DNA from: Cunninghamella blakesleeana
Lineage: Eukaryota > Mucoromycota > Mucoromycetes > Mucorales > Cunninghamellaceae
Length of the DNA stretch: 64,000 bases
NCBI GenBank assembly: GCA_017871115.1
Contig: JAFCIZ010000005.1
Coordinates: 3,279,501 to 3,343,500, forward strand
Direction of reading: 5' to 3'
Shown here one piece after another: positions 28,802-38,447 of this stretch; the first letter of the stretch is position 1, and every line of letters starts with the position of its first letter. Under the pieces are notes generated by a model that worked only from the letters and a program-made list of their open reading frames with translations, was not told where the DNA came from and did no database searches. The translations under genes were made by a program, and so were the position numbers.

Positions 28802-29481
28802 GTAGATACCACTTAGTTTAGATTGATAGTTTAAAATAAAAATAAAATAATAAAATAAAATAAATTATATAATTGGATAAAGATCAACAATTATATAGAC
28901 AAAATAATAAATTTAAAATAAAATAAATATAATATCGGATAAAGATCAACGATTATTATAATAATGTAATATAAAGTAATATTGGATAATAATCAACAAT
29001 ATTAATATAAAGTAAATATAATCTTTAGCTAAAAAGATGAGTTAATAGACTTATTTGTTATAATATAAGTTCTTTTATTTAAAATTAACTAATTATTAAC
29101 TGATTTTTCAAAAATAAAATAAAATGGTTGAGTATTTATATAAAAAAATAAAAATAAGGTTATCATTTTCTTCTCCTGAGAAGAGAAAAAAATGTTAACA
29201 AATTCTTCTCCTGAGAAGAGAGAAAAATGATATAAAACCAATTTTCTTTCCAAATAAGAGAGAAAAAGGATAAAATGTCAATTTTCTTTCTAAATAAGAG
29301 AGAAAAAAGATAAAACCATTCAAAAAAAAAAAAATATAATAAATAATAGTAATAATAATAAATAAATATAAAAATAAATGTGAATAATAATTATAATAAA
29401 ATAAAAATAATAAAAGTATTAAAACTTCGATTAATTATTAACTAATTTGTGAGATACTCAAGTCTCACCCACTTCATAACA
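28802..29481 (-). repeat. Element D 3' LTR, fragment 3
   Basis: It continues the D LTR after the B insertion (GTAG duplicated). It includes the U3 palindrome array at about 29159-29315 (TTCTTCTC..GAGAAGAGA and AATTTTCTTTC..GAGAGAAAA types) and ends CATAACA at 29481. Confidence 0.93.
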
Positions 29482-30026
29482 TCTCCCCACCAATTTTTGG
29501 GTGGACCACCACCTTCACGATTGGACCAATCATCGCTCATATTAACTTTCTTCATTATTTCTTTCTTGAATTCATCGTAGACTAGATCGCTAAAGAGATT
29601 TTCCAGAATCCTTCTTCTTTTTATATAATATTGCCTCTTTTGAGATGCAGTGACCGGCTTCTTCGATTTTTCGTGGATATATTTAAGAACATCAGGAATA
29701 ATTATGTTATCCAACAAATTTTCCTTTCGCCATTTGTTATCCAATTCGGAAATACAATGATCCATGAACTTATTAAAATTATTTTTGATTTGAAGTTCAA
29801 GATGATCTTCCAAAGTAAAATCATTGTTTAACCATAACATCATTTCAGGAGTCAGGATATTTCCCATTTGTTGTATGTTACTACTTTGCATGGTAACATC
29901 TGTATCATTAAGTAACATATCCAAATCGAAGTTCAAGTAGTCGCTTATTTGATCTTGATTGTTTGTTTCAGTTTCGTAGTCCATAGTATCAAAATTCAAG
30001 CCAACAGTATTTTTGAGAGAGTCCAT
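29442..30026 (-). CDS. ORF4, accessory protein, element D
   Basis: 194 residues, function unknown. An acidic N-terminus (about residues 1-60) precedes the core ILTPEMMLWLNNDF, LEDHLELQIKNNFNKF, KENLLDNIIIP, then RRRILENLFSDL, KKVNMSDDW and GGGPPKNWW. The last codons GDVMKWVRLEYLTN cross into the LTR; the GGTGGGGAGA before the LTR doubles as polypurine tract. The WW and GD codons are therefore under nucleotide-level constraint as well. It is far more diverged from element C than the rest of the element is. Confidence 0.82.
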   Translation of the reverse strand: MDSLKNTVGLNFDTMDYETETNNQDQISDYLNFDLDMLLNDTDVTMQSSNIQQMGNILTPEMMLWLNNDFTLEDHLELQIKNNFNKFMDHCISELDNKWRKENLLDNIIIPDVLKYIHEKSKKPVTASQKRQYYIKRRRILENLFSDLVYDEFKKEIMKKVNMSDDWSNREGGGPPKNWWGDVMKWVRLEYLTN

Positions 30027-30179
30027 TTTAAGTGACAGAAAATTTTTTTTTTTTTTTCTGGAGTTTTCCTTATTTATAGTTTTTTTTTTTTTTCGGAATT
30101 TTAAAATATATGTATATAAAGTTTTTTTTTTTTTTTTTTTAAAATTTTCTTTTTCCCATAAAAAAATTTTTTTTTTTTT

Positions 30180-31493
30180 TTAAACGATTGTCTTTTTAGC
30201 AAAGTCAATCCAAAATACGTCAGGCATCTGCAACAACTTCAATTTATTGCCGTGTATTCTTCTTAGTTTGGTATTGGTCACGTTGAATTCTTTTATCAGA
30301 TAAGTGCCTTTACCTAAACTTTGATGAACAATATATTTGCCTTTCCAGTTATCTGATATTTTGCCACCCCAAGAGTTTGCTTTTCTTCCAACATACATCA
30401 TAACAATATCACCAATTCTAAAAGGCGGTTTCCATTCCTTCTTTTCATTATTAATCTTCTTGTCAATGGCCTTCTTTTGATTCTTTTGGGATTTCTTTAT
30501 AAATTCTGCAGCGTCTTCTCTTATCTGTTTTAGTGACAATAATTCTTTTGCAGCGCGTACGTGTAACTGATATTGGAATCTTGCAGAATTTACTTCTATT
30601 GGTATATCCATAAATAAGTCATAAGGTGTCTTTGCTTCATGCCCGTAAGTTAAATAAAAAGGAGAATAATTTGTTGATTTTTGTTTGATAGTACGATAGG
30701 CAAATAGAACGGAAGGTAAATATTGATCCCATACTTGTTTTTCTTTATTGTTTAACTTTTTTAGAATAGCGCCTAAAGTGGAATTAAACTTTTCTATCAA
30801 CCCGTTTGCTTGCGAATTTCCAACACTTATAGTTTTATGGTGGATATTATATTGGAAACAGACTTTTTTAACTAAATCACCTATAAATGGTTTTCCATTA
30901 TCTGTAATTATTATGTGTGGCGCACCATGTCGACAAATAATATCTTCATAAATAAACAATGCTATTTCGGCTGCAGTTTGGAATTTTAATGCACGAGCTT
31001 CAACCCATTTCGTTAGATAATCAATACCTGCAACTATATATCTATATCCATTTTTAGATGTAGAAATATGTTTGACATCTAATGCCCATTGGAAGAAAGG
31101 TTTGGATGTTGTTGGAATAGGGTGTAATAATTCGTTATGTTTAGCAGGACCTGTAGTTTGACATCTACTGCATTTCTTGACGTAATTCTGTACATCTTTT
31201 GTCATATTTTCCCAATAATAATGATTTGCAAGTTTGAATAATGTGTTGTGGTAACCCATATGTCCTCCTAATGGATGTTGATGATGCATGTATAATGCTT
31301 CTGACACTTGATCTTTATTCAAAACTTTTCTTATCGTCTGCAGGTTAATATTATATCGGTACAATTCGTTGTTGTGTATGATAAATTTGTGGGAATGTTT
31401 TTGTAAATAATTTTTTTCTTTATCGGTGATGTTGTCAGGTAATTTTAATGTTGATAAATAATTTTTTATTAAATCAATTTTGTTTTGTTCCAT
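30180..31493 (-). CDS. Integrase, separate ORF, element D
   Basis: 437 residues, the same protein as in element C. Zinc domain HPLGGH/CSRC, D,D35E core, GKYIVHQ C-terminal module, no chromodomain. Intact. Confidence 0.95.
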   Translation of the reverse strand: MEQNKIDLIKNYLSTLKLPDNITDKEKNYLQKHSHKFIIHNNELYRYNINLQTIRKVLNKDQVSEALYMHHQHPLGGHMGYHNTLFKLANHYYWENMTKDVQNYVKKCSRCQTTGPAKHNELLHPIPTTSKPFFQWALDVKHISTSKNGYRYIVAGIDYLTKWVEARALKFQTAAEIALFIYEDIICRHGAPHIIITDNGKPFIGDLVKKVCFQYNIHHKTISVGNSQANGLIEKFNSTLGAILKKLNNKEKQVWDQYLPSVLFAYRTIKQKSTNYSPFYLTYGHEAKTPYDLFMDIPIEVNSARFQYQLHVRAAKELLSLKQIREDAAEFIKKSQKNQKKAIDKKINNEKKEWKPPFRIGDIVMMYVGRKANSWGGKISDNWKGKYIVHQSLGKGTYLIKEFNVTNTKLRRIHGNKLKLLQMPDVFWIDFAKKTIV

Positions 31494-31614
31494 TTTTACT
31501 GATATTTGTTGTAAATTTCTTGTATTTAGATTCTTGAATATATTGTTGAATAATATTTTAGTAATACTGATAAATAGTGTTGATCGATTATAAGTGTAGG
31601 TATGCAGCTTTTTA

Positions 31615-31636
31615 CGACTTCAGCAAAACTTGGTCG
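31615..31636 (-). other. Conserved RNA hairpin in RNase H-integrase spacer, element D
   Basis: Same as in C: CGAC-CAA-GUUUUG-CUG-AA-GUCG, then AAAAGCU after 2 nt. It lies about 110 nt after the Pol stop and 120 nt before the integrase ATG. Confidence 0.72.
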
Positions 31637-31743
31637 AGTAGTAAGTAATTGAATTTTTTTTTTTTTTGTTTTTGTTTGTTTTTGTTTTTTGTTTTTTTTT
31701 TTTTTTTTATATATATGTATTTATATTTATGCATTTTGTTATT

Positions 31744-34700
31744 TTAGTAGCCTAGCCTTGAAAGAAAATCAGCAGCTTCTTGTTTTCTTCCAGCTCTATA
31801 TTTGATTTCAAATTCATAATCGGCTAAATATGTGATCCATCTTGCAACCATTCCAGTAACTTTTGGTGATTCAATTATCCATCTTAACGGCGAATGATCA
31901 GATATAACAGTAAACTTCTTTCCCAATAAATACGGTCTGAATATTTGTAAACTCCATACCAAAGCAAGACATTCTAGTTTAGTAGCACCATAGTTTAATT
32001 CACTATTCTTCAATCCTCTACTGGCAATTATTATAGGATGTTCACGACCATCATCATCTAGTTGTGTTAATATAGAACCTAGTCCTAGTTGTGAAGCATC
32101 GCATACAACAATGAATGGTTTATCAAAATCAGGTCTTCTTAATATTGGTGCATTGATTAGATTTTCCTTTAATTTTTCAAAAGCTTTTGTTGTATCTTCT
32201 GTCCATGGTATTCTCTTTTTGGTTTTTGTTTGATCATGTAATGGCCTAGCAGTAGCAGCAAATCCTTTTACAAATCTTCTGTAATAAGAAGCTAAACCTA
32301 AGAAGCCTCTAACTTGTTTAATTGTTTTTGGTATTGGATAATCTTTAACCTTTGCAATTTTATCTGGATCAGTCTTGATTCCTTCAGCAGTTATTATGTA
32401 TCCTAAAAATTTTAATTCATCTTTAAAGAATATACACTTTTCAATATTAAACACCAATCCACCTCTTCTAGTGTATTCGAATAATCTTTCCAAGTCAATT
32501 AGGTGTTGATCCAAGTTTTTAGAATGTACATTAAGATCATCAATAAATGCAACTAGATTACTATGCAGCAAATCTTTATAACAGATATCAATTAATCTTT
32601 GGAAAGTGGCAGGACTATTCACCAATCCCATTGGCAGCATTTCATATTGATAAGTACCAAATTTAGTTGTAAAGCCAGTTAATTCTTTACTTGATTCTTT
32701 TAATGGAACTTGATGGAAACCAGATCTTAAATCCAAAGCAGAAAATATTTTTGATTTTCCAAGTTCGTCAATTAAATCATCAATACGTGGTAGCGGATAT
32801 GAATCAACTTTTGTATGTGTATTCAGTTTACGATAGTCAACTACCATACGATATTCACCATTCTTCTTTTTGACTAAGATAATTGGTGCAGTAAAAGGAG
32901 AATTTGAAGGTTTTATAATTCCCAATTCACAAAGACGGTCTAATTCATTCTTCAAATATTCTTGTTCACTTGGTCCCAATCTATATGGTCTGTGTCTGAT
33001 AGGTAATGTATTTTCTTTTAATATTATTTCGTGTTCTATTAATGTAGTTTTTCCCATTTTATCATTATTCCAATCAAAGATATCTTGATAATGGTGTATT
33101 AATTTATAAAATTTCTTTTTATATTCTTCAGGTATATCACCCATTTGGATTTTTCCTTTTATATTAGGATCAAGTATAATTTCTTCAGTATCATCTTCCA
33201 GCAGCGAAGGTGGTAAATCTCTATAGTGGTCTTCAAAATCATAACCAGTATATTCGACATATGGATCCTTTTGTATTGGAAATTGTTTCCTATTTATGAA
33301 TTCACCTAGTATGTTGTTTGGCGGTATTTCCATCATGTCTTCAGTTTTATTTATAATTTCCAAGATTACATCAAAGTCTTCGTGCTTGTCCAAAAATTCG
33401 TCAAGACGTTTAAAATATGGAACAATTATATTTTCATCAATAGCATAATTGATTTGACAAATATGATAAGGTGGTATTGATAAACCAGTACTTCCACTTA
33501 ATATCATCATAGTACCTTCATCTTTATTTGGACGTGTTTGGATTACTGGACTTTTTTCATGATCATCCATTAGATAAAAGTCTTCATCATCTTGTACAGC
33601 ATCTTCTTCATTACTATCAGTAGATTCTTCGTCATCAATCGAATCTTCATCATTAGAATCAGTATCATCTTCAGATTCACTAGTATTTGATAGATTATCA
33701 GCTACTTCTTCACCTTGTGGCTGTTCCAATTCATATTTAACATTTGTAACACGTTGATATGTATATGGACGTTCATTTGTTTTTATATATGTAATTGGAA
33801 TTTCTTGTGTACGACGTTTATAAGTCACCTTTAAAGTACCTATTTTAAAGTTAATTACTGCTTGTGCATGATCCAACCAACTAGTACCTAACACTATATG
33901 TTGTGGACACTTTGGTAATACTTCAACATCAATTGGTATAGTTAATCCTTCACCAACAGTAATAGGAACATCATGAATTACACCTAGTGCAGGTTGTTTA
34001 GTACCATTTCCCATTACAAAAATACTTGTAGATGGTGCATCAATTTCTAGATCTAATGATTTCATCATTGCCCTGGACATACAAGCTCTTGCAGCTCCAC
34101 AATCAATTAATCCAGTAACTTTTACATCATTCACCATTATATCGGCATATGCAGCAGTAGTTACAACATCACTATTATCAATAGAATTTAGCTGTACATC
34201 TTTTTCCTTACCTTTATCAACTGGTCTTTTTATTCTTGATTGTCTACAAGCTGTAATCAATTCTCTTCTTAATGGAGCGGATATAGTTATAAGATCTCCA
34301 ACATTAATATTAGCTTTTTGATGTAATATATCTTCAGAAATATTATAATTTATTGGTAATGGTTGTGATTTCCTTTTTGGTGTCTTCTTCTTTTTATCAA
34401 CAGGTGGTTCTTGAATGGATACTTTTTTCCTTTTGTCATTTATTACTTGTACTTCTTCCATCATATCATTATTATTTGATTTAGAAGGTTCAGTTACATC
34501 TTGATTTGAATGCTGTGAAAATACGTTTTGGAAAAATGGATTATTTTGTGGTGGAACATGTGTATGATCACGAATATCTTGTTGTACTTGTTGTGGAATA
34601 GATTTTGTAGCAGCTGCTGATGTACTTGGTTTTTCTATAGTCTTCCTTGTACGTGGTTTTCTTATTGCTTTTTCAACAACTGGTGGTTTTGGATTTGCAG

Positions 34701-34983
34701 CAACATTAAAATCACAATCATTGATTTCTTGATCACTATCTAATATATTTTGAAGATAATAATGATTTTGTGCTGATAAATAATCATTATGGTTGTCCAT
34801 TATGTTATGTGGGACGTAAGTATTGGGATTATAATTTCGTGTATTTAAGTTGTCATTATTTGGTGTATTATAGTTGTGATATTTATTAATATTATTTTCT
34901 TGATATAGTTGATTATTATTTGGATGGATGGATTTTGTAATAGGGATTTCCAATTGACCATCTGTAACAATTGCCCTATTTAG
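31744..34983 (-). CDS. Protease-reverse transcriptase-RNase H (Pol), element D, read by -1 frameshift
   Basis: About 1,080 codons, differing from element C at only about a dozen residues, nearly all in the N-terminal linker. Protease LIDCGAARACMS has the unusual Cys. RT has AFIDDLNVHS; RNase H ends ADFLSRLGY. The frame opens at the gag slippery heptamer; the first ATG-like codon in the frame is TTG, so initiation there is unlikely. Confidence 0.95.
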   Translation of the reverse strand, partial: LNRAIVTDGQLEIPITKSIHPNNNQLYQENNINKYHNYNTPNNDNLNTRNYNPNTYVPHNIMDNHNDYLSAQNHYYLQNILDSDQEINDCDFNVAANPKPPVVEKAIRKPRTRKTIEKPSTSAAATKSIPQQVQQDIRDHTHVPPQNNPFFQNVFSQHSNQDVTEPSKSNNNDMMEEVQVINDKRKKVSIQEPPVDKKKKTPKRKSQPLPINYNISEDILHQKANINVGDLITISAPLRRELITACRQSRIKRPVDKGKEKDVQLNSIDNSDVVTTAAYADIMVNDVKVTGLIDCGAARACMSRAMMKSLDLEIDAPSTSIFVMGNGTKQPALGVIHDVPITVGEGLTIPIDVEVLPKCPQHIVLGTSWLDHAQAVINFKIGTLKVTYKRRTQEIPITYIKTNERPYTYQRVTNVKYELEQPQGEEVADNLSNTSESEDDTDSNDEDSIDDEESTDSNEEDAVQDDEDFYLMDDHEKSPVIQTRPNKDEGTMMILSGSTGLSIPPYHICQINYAIDENIIVPYFKRLDEFLDKHEDFDVILEIINKTEDMMEIPPNNILGEFINRKQFPIQKDPYVEYTGYDFEDHYRDLPPSLLEDDTEEIILDPNIKGKIQMGDIPEEYKKKFYKLIHHYQDIFDWNNDKMGKTTLIEHEIILKENTLPIRHRPYRLGPSEQEYLKNELDRLCELGIIKPSNSPFTAPIILVKKKNGEYRMVVDYRKLNTHTKVDSYPLPRIDDLIDELGKSKIFSALDLRSGFHQVPLKESSKELTGFTTKFGTYQYEMLPMGLVNSPATFQRLIDICYKDLLHSNLVAFIDDLNVHSKNLDQHLIDLERLFEYTRRGGLVFNIEKCIFFKDELKFLGYIITAEGIKTDPDKIAKVKDYPIPKTIKQVRGFLGLASYYRRFVKGFAATARPLHDQTKTKKRIPWTEDTTKAFEKLKENLINAPILRRPDFDKPFIVVCDASQLGLGSILTQLDDDGREHPIIIASRGLKNSELNYGATKLECLALVWSLQIFRPYLLGKKFTVISDHSPLRWIIESPKVTGMVARWITYLADYEFEIKYRAGRKQEAADFLSRLGY

Positions 34984-34989
34984 TTTTTT
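34940..34989 (-). promoter_or_regulatory. -1 ribosomal frameshift signal, element D
   Basis: A AAA AAC then stop TAA. The stem-loop has ATAGGG and CAATTG pairing with CAATTG and CCCTAT around a loop of about 12 nt. The -1 frame reads straight into Pol. Confidence 0.86.
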
Positions 34990-36116
34990 GAACCATTAAC
35001 TGGTGTGTTATTTTGATTATTATTTGGTGGATTATTATTTGATGGATTATTATAAGGATTTTGTTGTGGATAATTATATTGTGGATTATAATTATTGTTA
35101 TTTTGCATTTGATTTCCTTGATGATAATAATCTCTGTTATTATAATTATCTTCAGGTAAATATTGATTGTTATAATTATGATTATTGTTGTTGTTATTAT
35201 TATTATATTGACGATAATTGTTATACTGATTATTTCTGTATTTTTGATTATTATTTCTGTTATAATTATTAGGTCCATTATATGATTGATTGTTACGATT
35301 ATTATTGTTGTTGTTTCTTTGGTTATTGTACGAGCCTCTTTTGTCTTCCAATTTGGTGTTTATCAATTTTTCCATATGACCTAAAAGCTTTTGCATGAAT
35401 GCAGATTCTCCATCAACATGTTCAGCTGTATTTAATGATGTATTGCCATTATAATCACCATAATTATTATTATTTGACTTCTTTTTATGGCCTCCAGCAA
35501 ATCTATTAGCATTGGTAAGATTACATACAGATGGTAATGATTGTATGTGTCTTGTCTTCCACCAATTTTCGGCATAGTTATACCATTGATTCAATGTTTC
35601 AGCACCTTGATCCATACAGTGCATTCTGATTTCTTCTTTTAAACCAGCACGGAATCTCATCAATATAATATGATCATCCTTCAATTGTGCCAATCTTGCC
35701 ATTTCTTGGATACGTGCCAAAAAGTTCTTTGGTCTTTCGTCATTGCCTTGTTTAATAGTACCAAGTGCAATTTCGTATGATAATATCAATTCTTTGGTGA
35801 CATACTTTTCCCTTAAAGCATTCATCAATTTTTGATAGTCATTAGCCATATTTGGATCTTGTTCTAATTGTTCAAAATAGAATTCAGCAGGACCAGACAA
35901 TTGCACCTTCAAGATAATTGCCCTTCTATCCATACCAACTCTAGATAATTTAAAATAATTTTCCAAGGACTTTTCAAAATAACGAAAGTCTTCGTCATCA
36001 GAACCTGAAAAAGTTAAAAGATTAAGCTTCAGCTTAGCAGCAAGGTTAGGATCATGGTGATGATCATGATTTTCCAACGCGGTTTGCTCGATACTTGATT
36101 TTTGTGGATTTTCCAT
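34980..36116 (-). CDS. Gag, element D
   Basis: 378 residues. The capsid-like part is the same as in element C; the Asn/Tyr/Arg-rich tail differs by small in-frame insertions (extra NNNPPNNN-type units). No zinc knuckle. Confidence 0.93.
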   Translation of the reverse strand: MENPQKSSIEQTALENHDHHHDPNLAAKLKLNLLTFSGSDDEDFRYFEKSLENYFKLSRVGMDRRAIILKVQLSGPAEFYFEQLEQDPNMANDYQKLMNALREKYVTKELILSYEIALGTIKQGNDERPKNFLARIQEMARLAQLKDDHIILMRFRAGLKEEIRMHCMDQGAETLNQWYNYAENWWKTRHIQSLPSVCNLTNANRFAGGHKKKSNNNNYGDYNGNTSLNTAEHVDGESAFMQKLLGHMEKLINTKLEDKRGSYNNQRNNNNNNRNNQSYNGPNNYNRNNNQKYRNNQYNNYRQYNNNNNNNNHNYNNQYLPEDNYNNRDYYHQGNQMQNNNNYNPQYNYPQQNPYNNPSNNNPPNNNQNNTPVNGSKN

Positions 36117-36268
36117 TGGAATATAAAGATAAGTTTTTGAAATAGGATGATAAAGTTTGTGTATTTTTAAAGTAATTGTTTAACTTGAATTTAAGTATTC
36201 TTGATTATATTCTTTTTATAGATTTAGTTATTCTTCGATAATTAGTGTTTCCCCGGTTTTTAGTATTA

Positions 36269-36286
36269 CCCCGCCAGTGAGCACCA
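36269..36286 (-). promoter_or_regulatory. Primer binding site, element D
   Basis: TGGTGCTCACTGGCGGGG on the sense strand, 5 nt from the LTR. Confidence 0.75.
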
Positions 36287-36291
36287 AAATA

Positions 36292-37086
36292 TGTTGTGTA
36301 AATTTTTGGTTGTTTGAAAAGTAGAATTTCCTTTTATAGTTTTGGAAAGTAGATAGTTTTGTAGTTTAGTTTAGTCGTCAGTGAGCACCAGTATCTTGTT
36401 TTATAAGTAGATACCACTTAGTTTAGATTGATAGTTTAAAATAAAAATAAAATAATAAAATAAAATAAATTATATAATTGGATAAAGATCAACAATTATA
36501 TAGACAAAATAATAAATTTAAAATAAAATAAATATAATATCGGATAAAGATCAACGATTATTATAATAATGTAATATAAAGTAATATTGGATAATAATCA
36601 ACAATATTAATATAAAGTAAATATAATCTTTAGCTAAAAAGATGAGTTAATAGACTTATTTGTTATAATATAAGTTCTTTTATTTAAAATTAACTAATTA
36701 TTAACTGATTTTTCAAAAATAAAATAAAATGGTTGAGTATTTATATAAAAAAATAAATATAAGGTTATCATTTTCTTCTCCTGAGAAGAGAAAAAAATGT
36801 TAACAAATTCTTCTCCTGAGAAGAGAGAAAAATGATATAAAACCAATTTTCTTTCCAAATAAGAGAGAAAAAGGATAAAATGTCAATTTTCTTTCTAAAT
36901 AAGAGAGAAAAAAGATAAAACCATTCAAAAAAAAAAAAATATAATAAATAATAGTAATAATAATAAATAAATATAAAAATAAATGTGAATAATAATTATA
37001 ATAAAATAAAAATAATAAAAGTATTAAAACTTCGATTAATTATTAACTAATTTGTGAGATACTCAAGTCTCACCCACTTCATAACA
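36292..37086 (-). repeat. Element D 5' LTR
   Basis: 795 bp, TGTTGTGTAA...CATAACA. The U3 palindrome array is at about 36767-36924. The target duplication ATAG follows. Confidence 0.95.
36379..36405 (-). promoter_or_regulatory. LTR core promoter: TATA box plus conserved GTGCTCAC box, element D
   Basis: The sense strand has TATAAAA (36399-36405 on +) and, about 8 nt downstream, CTGGTGCTCACTG (36379-36391). The same pair occurs in the LTRs of A, B, C and E, and TGGTGCTCACTG recurs in the PBS. Confidence 0.6.
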
Positions 37087-37164
37087 ATAGTTTTGGAAAG
37101 TAGTGTTGTGTAAATTTTTGGTTGTTTGAAAAGTAGAATTTCCTTTTATAGTTTTGGAAAGTAG
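37087..37164 (-). repeat. LTR pieces: D's host LTR, then a 61-bp LTR-tip unit
   Basis: 37087-37103 continues the LTR into which D inserted (ATAG duplicated). 37104-37164 is the first 61 bp of another LTR, and a further LTR starts at 37165. Both junctions follow the same sequence GGAAAGTAG, so this is either repeated insertion at one site or a tandem duplication of an LTR tip. Confidence 0.7.
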
Positions 37165-37254
37165 TGTTGTGTAAATTTTTGGTTGTTGTAAAAGTAGAAT
37201 TTCCTTTTATAGTTTTGGAAAGTAGATAGCTTTGTAGTTTAGTTTAATTGTCAG

Positions 37255-38019
37255 TGTTATGTGGGTTTTTGGTTAAGATTTATTTTTGAAATGAGGAATG
37301 AGTATTATAAGTTATATTTGGAGTATATAATAAGTTTCCAGTGAGCACCAGTTCCTGTTTTATAAGTAGAACGACTTAATATAAAGGAATAGAAAATTAA
37401 AAAAATAAAATAAAATAAAAAAAAATAAAAGAAAATAAAATAAAGATTATAAGTAAAATATAAGCAGGATTAAAGCAAAAAGTTTAATGACCGCCGAGTA
37501 AAATAAGTAGTAAAGAGTTTAAATGATTTAGATCAGTAGTATAGAATATTTAAGTGAATAAATATTATAAAATAAGATAGTATATAATAATATAAAATAT
37601 TATAAAGTAAAAATAAAATAAAAATAAAATAATTTTTTAAATAAAAAATAGATAAGTTCAATAATTGAATATGTTATAGTAAGTTAAAATAAAAAAATTT
37701 AAAATTATAAGGTTTGTTTTATAAAGTGGACAAGTTCAATAATTATTTAGTAGATAATAATTTATTATAAAAATTTGACAATTTAAGAGAAAGAAAGAGA
37801 AAAAAATTGGTTCTATTTATATTTAAAAAAAATTAAAAAAATTATTTAAAGTATATTGAGAGTAGGGAAAAGATATGGAAGTGACTTTCATATTAAACAA
37901 CGGTGCAGTGAACATTGGTTCAGTGAACATTGGTTCAGTGAACAATGGTTCAGTGAACAACGGTTCAAAAAAGCAGTGACCAATTTCAAAGAGCGCCATT
38001 GGTATCACCATTGTCGACA
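37255..38019 (-). repeat. Element E 3' LTR
   Basis: 765 bp, TGTTATGTGGG...GTCGACA in + orientation. Confidence 0.95.
37901..37966 (-). repeat. U3 array of 15-bp palindromic units, element E
   Basis: Four units of 15 bp built on GTTCACTGAAC (arms GTTCA/TGAAC). A has two. It is repeated in the 5' LTR at about 45954-46019. Confidence 0.85.
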
Positions 38020-38447
38020 CCCCCAACGCCAACAAAAGATAGCCCTCTATCTTGAACATGATTCCAGGGATCCCTATTTTTTATTTTTCTAGTAACGATC
38101 CTGTTGACTTTAGCGGTACCAACACCTGCAAAGAGTTCTTGTAATAGGTTTGTCCGTTGCATTTTATATACAATTAGGCTTTCTTTAGTAGTAGGGCGAC
38201 ATAATGACTGGTGGAGAAACCTGTGAACCATAGGACAGAGGCTAACCGAGAAAGTTTCACACATTTTGTTTTTTATTTTTTCTATAGTTTCATGATCATC
38301 CACGTACATTGGGTACATATATCTTATAAACATTTTATATGTTTCAATTTCCGGCAGCTTGTCGAAGTTTTCCAATACAGCCAGTGCTTCATCGTAGAGT
38401 GGGTCTTCATCTAGAGGTATCCGATTGCGATTAGTAGGTATTTCCAT
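37986..38447 (-). CDS. ORF4, accessory protein, element E
   Basis: 153 residues, one residue different from A. The acidic start LDEDPLYDEAL, helical middle, NLLQELFAGVGTAKVN and W-containing end SFVGVGGVDNGDTNGAL cross the LTR boundary at 38019. Distant homology to the C/D ORF4 is visible at R..LLQELF.G.G and D.W. Function unknown; no membrane segment. Confidence 0.8.
   Translation of the reverse strand: MEIPTNRNRIPLDEDPLYDEALAVLENFDKLPEIETYKMFIRYMYPMYVDDHETIEKIKNKMCETFSVSLCPMVHRFLHQSLCRPTTKESLIVYKMQRTNLLQELFAGVGTAKVNRIVTRKIKNRDPWNHVQDRGLSFVGVGGVDNGDTNGAL

Larger units (their letters stand above)
12111..37086 (-). mobile_element. Element D, complete Ty3-like element with C and B nested in its 3' LTR
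   Basis: The span includes two nested elements; D itself is 8,400 bp. Its 3' LTR lies in three pieces: 12111-12152, 20245-20325 and 28802-29481. Subtracting one copy of each 4-bp duplication (CCTT for C, GTAG for B) gives 42+77+676 = 795 bp, exactly the length of the 5' LTR at 36292-37086. Flanking duplication is ATAG. All four ORFs are intact. Confidence 0.95.

Noticed and set aside
37823..38059. ORF with repeated F-T-E-P pentapeptides
   Set aside because: It is the 15-bp U3 array read in a frame other than ORF4; it is not conserved as an ORF between families.
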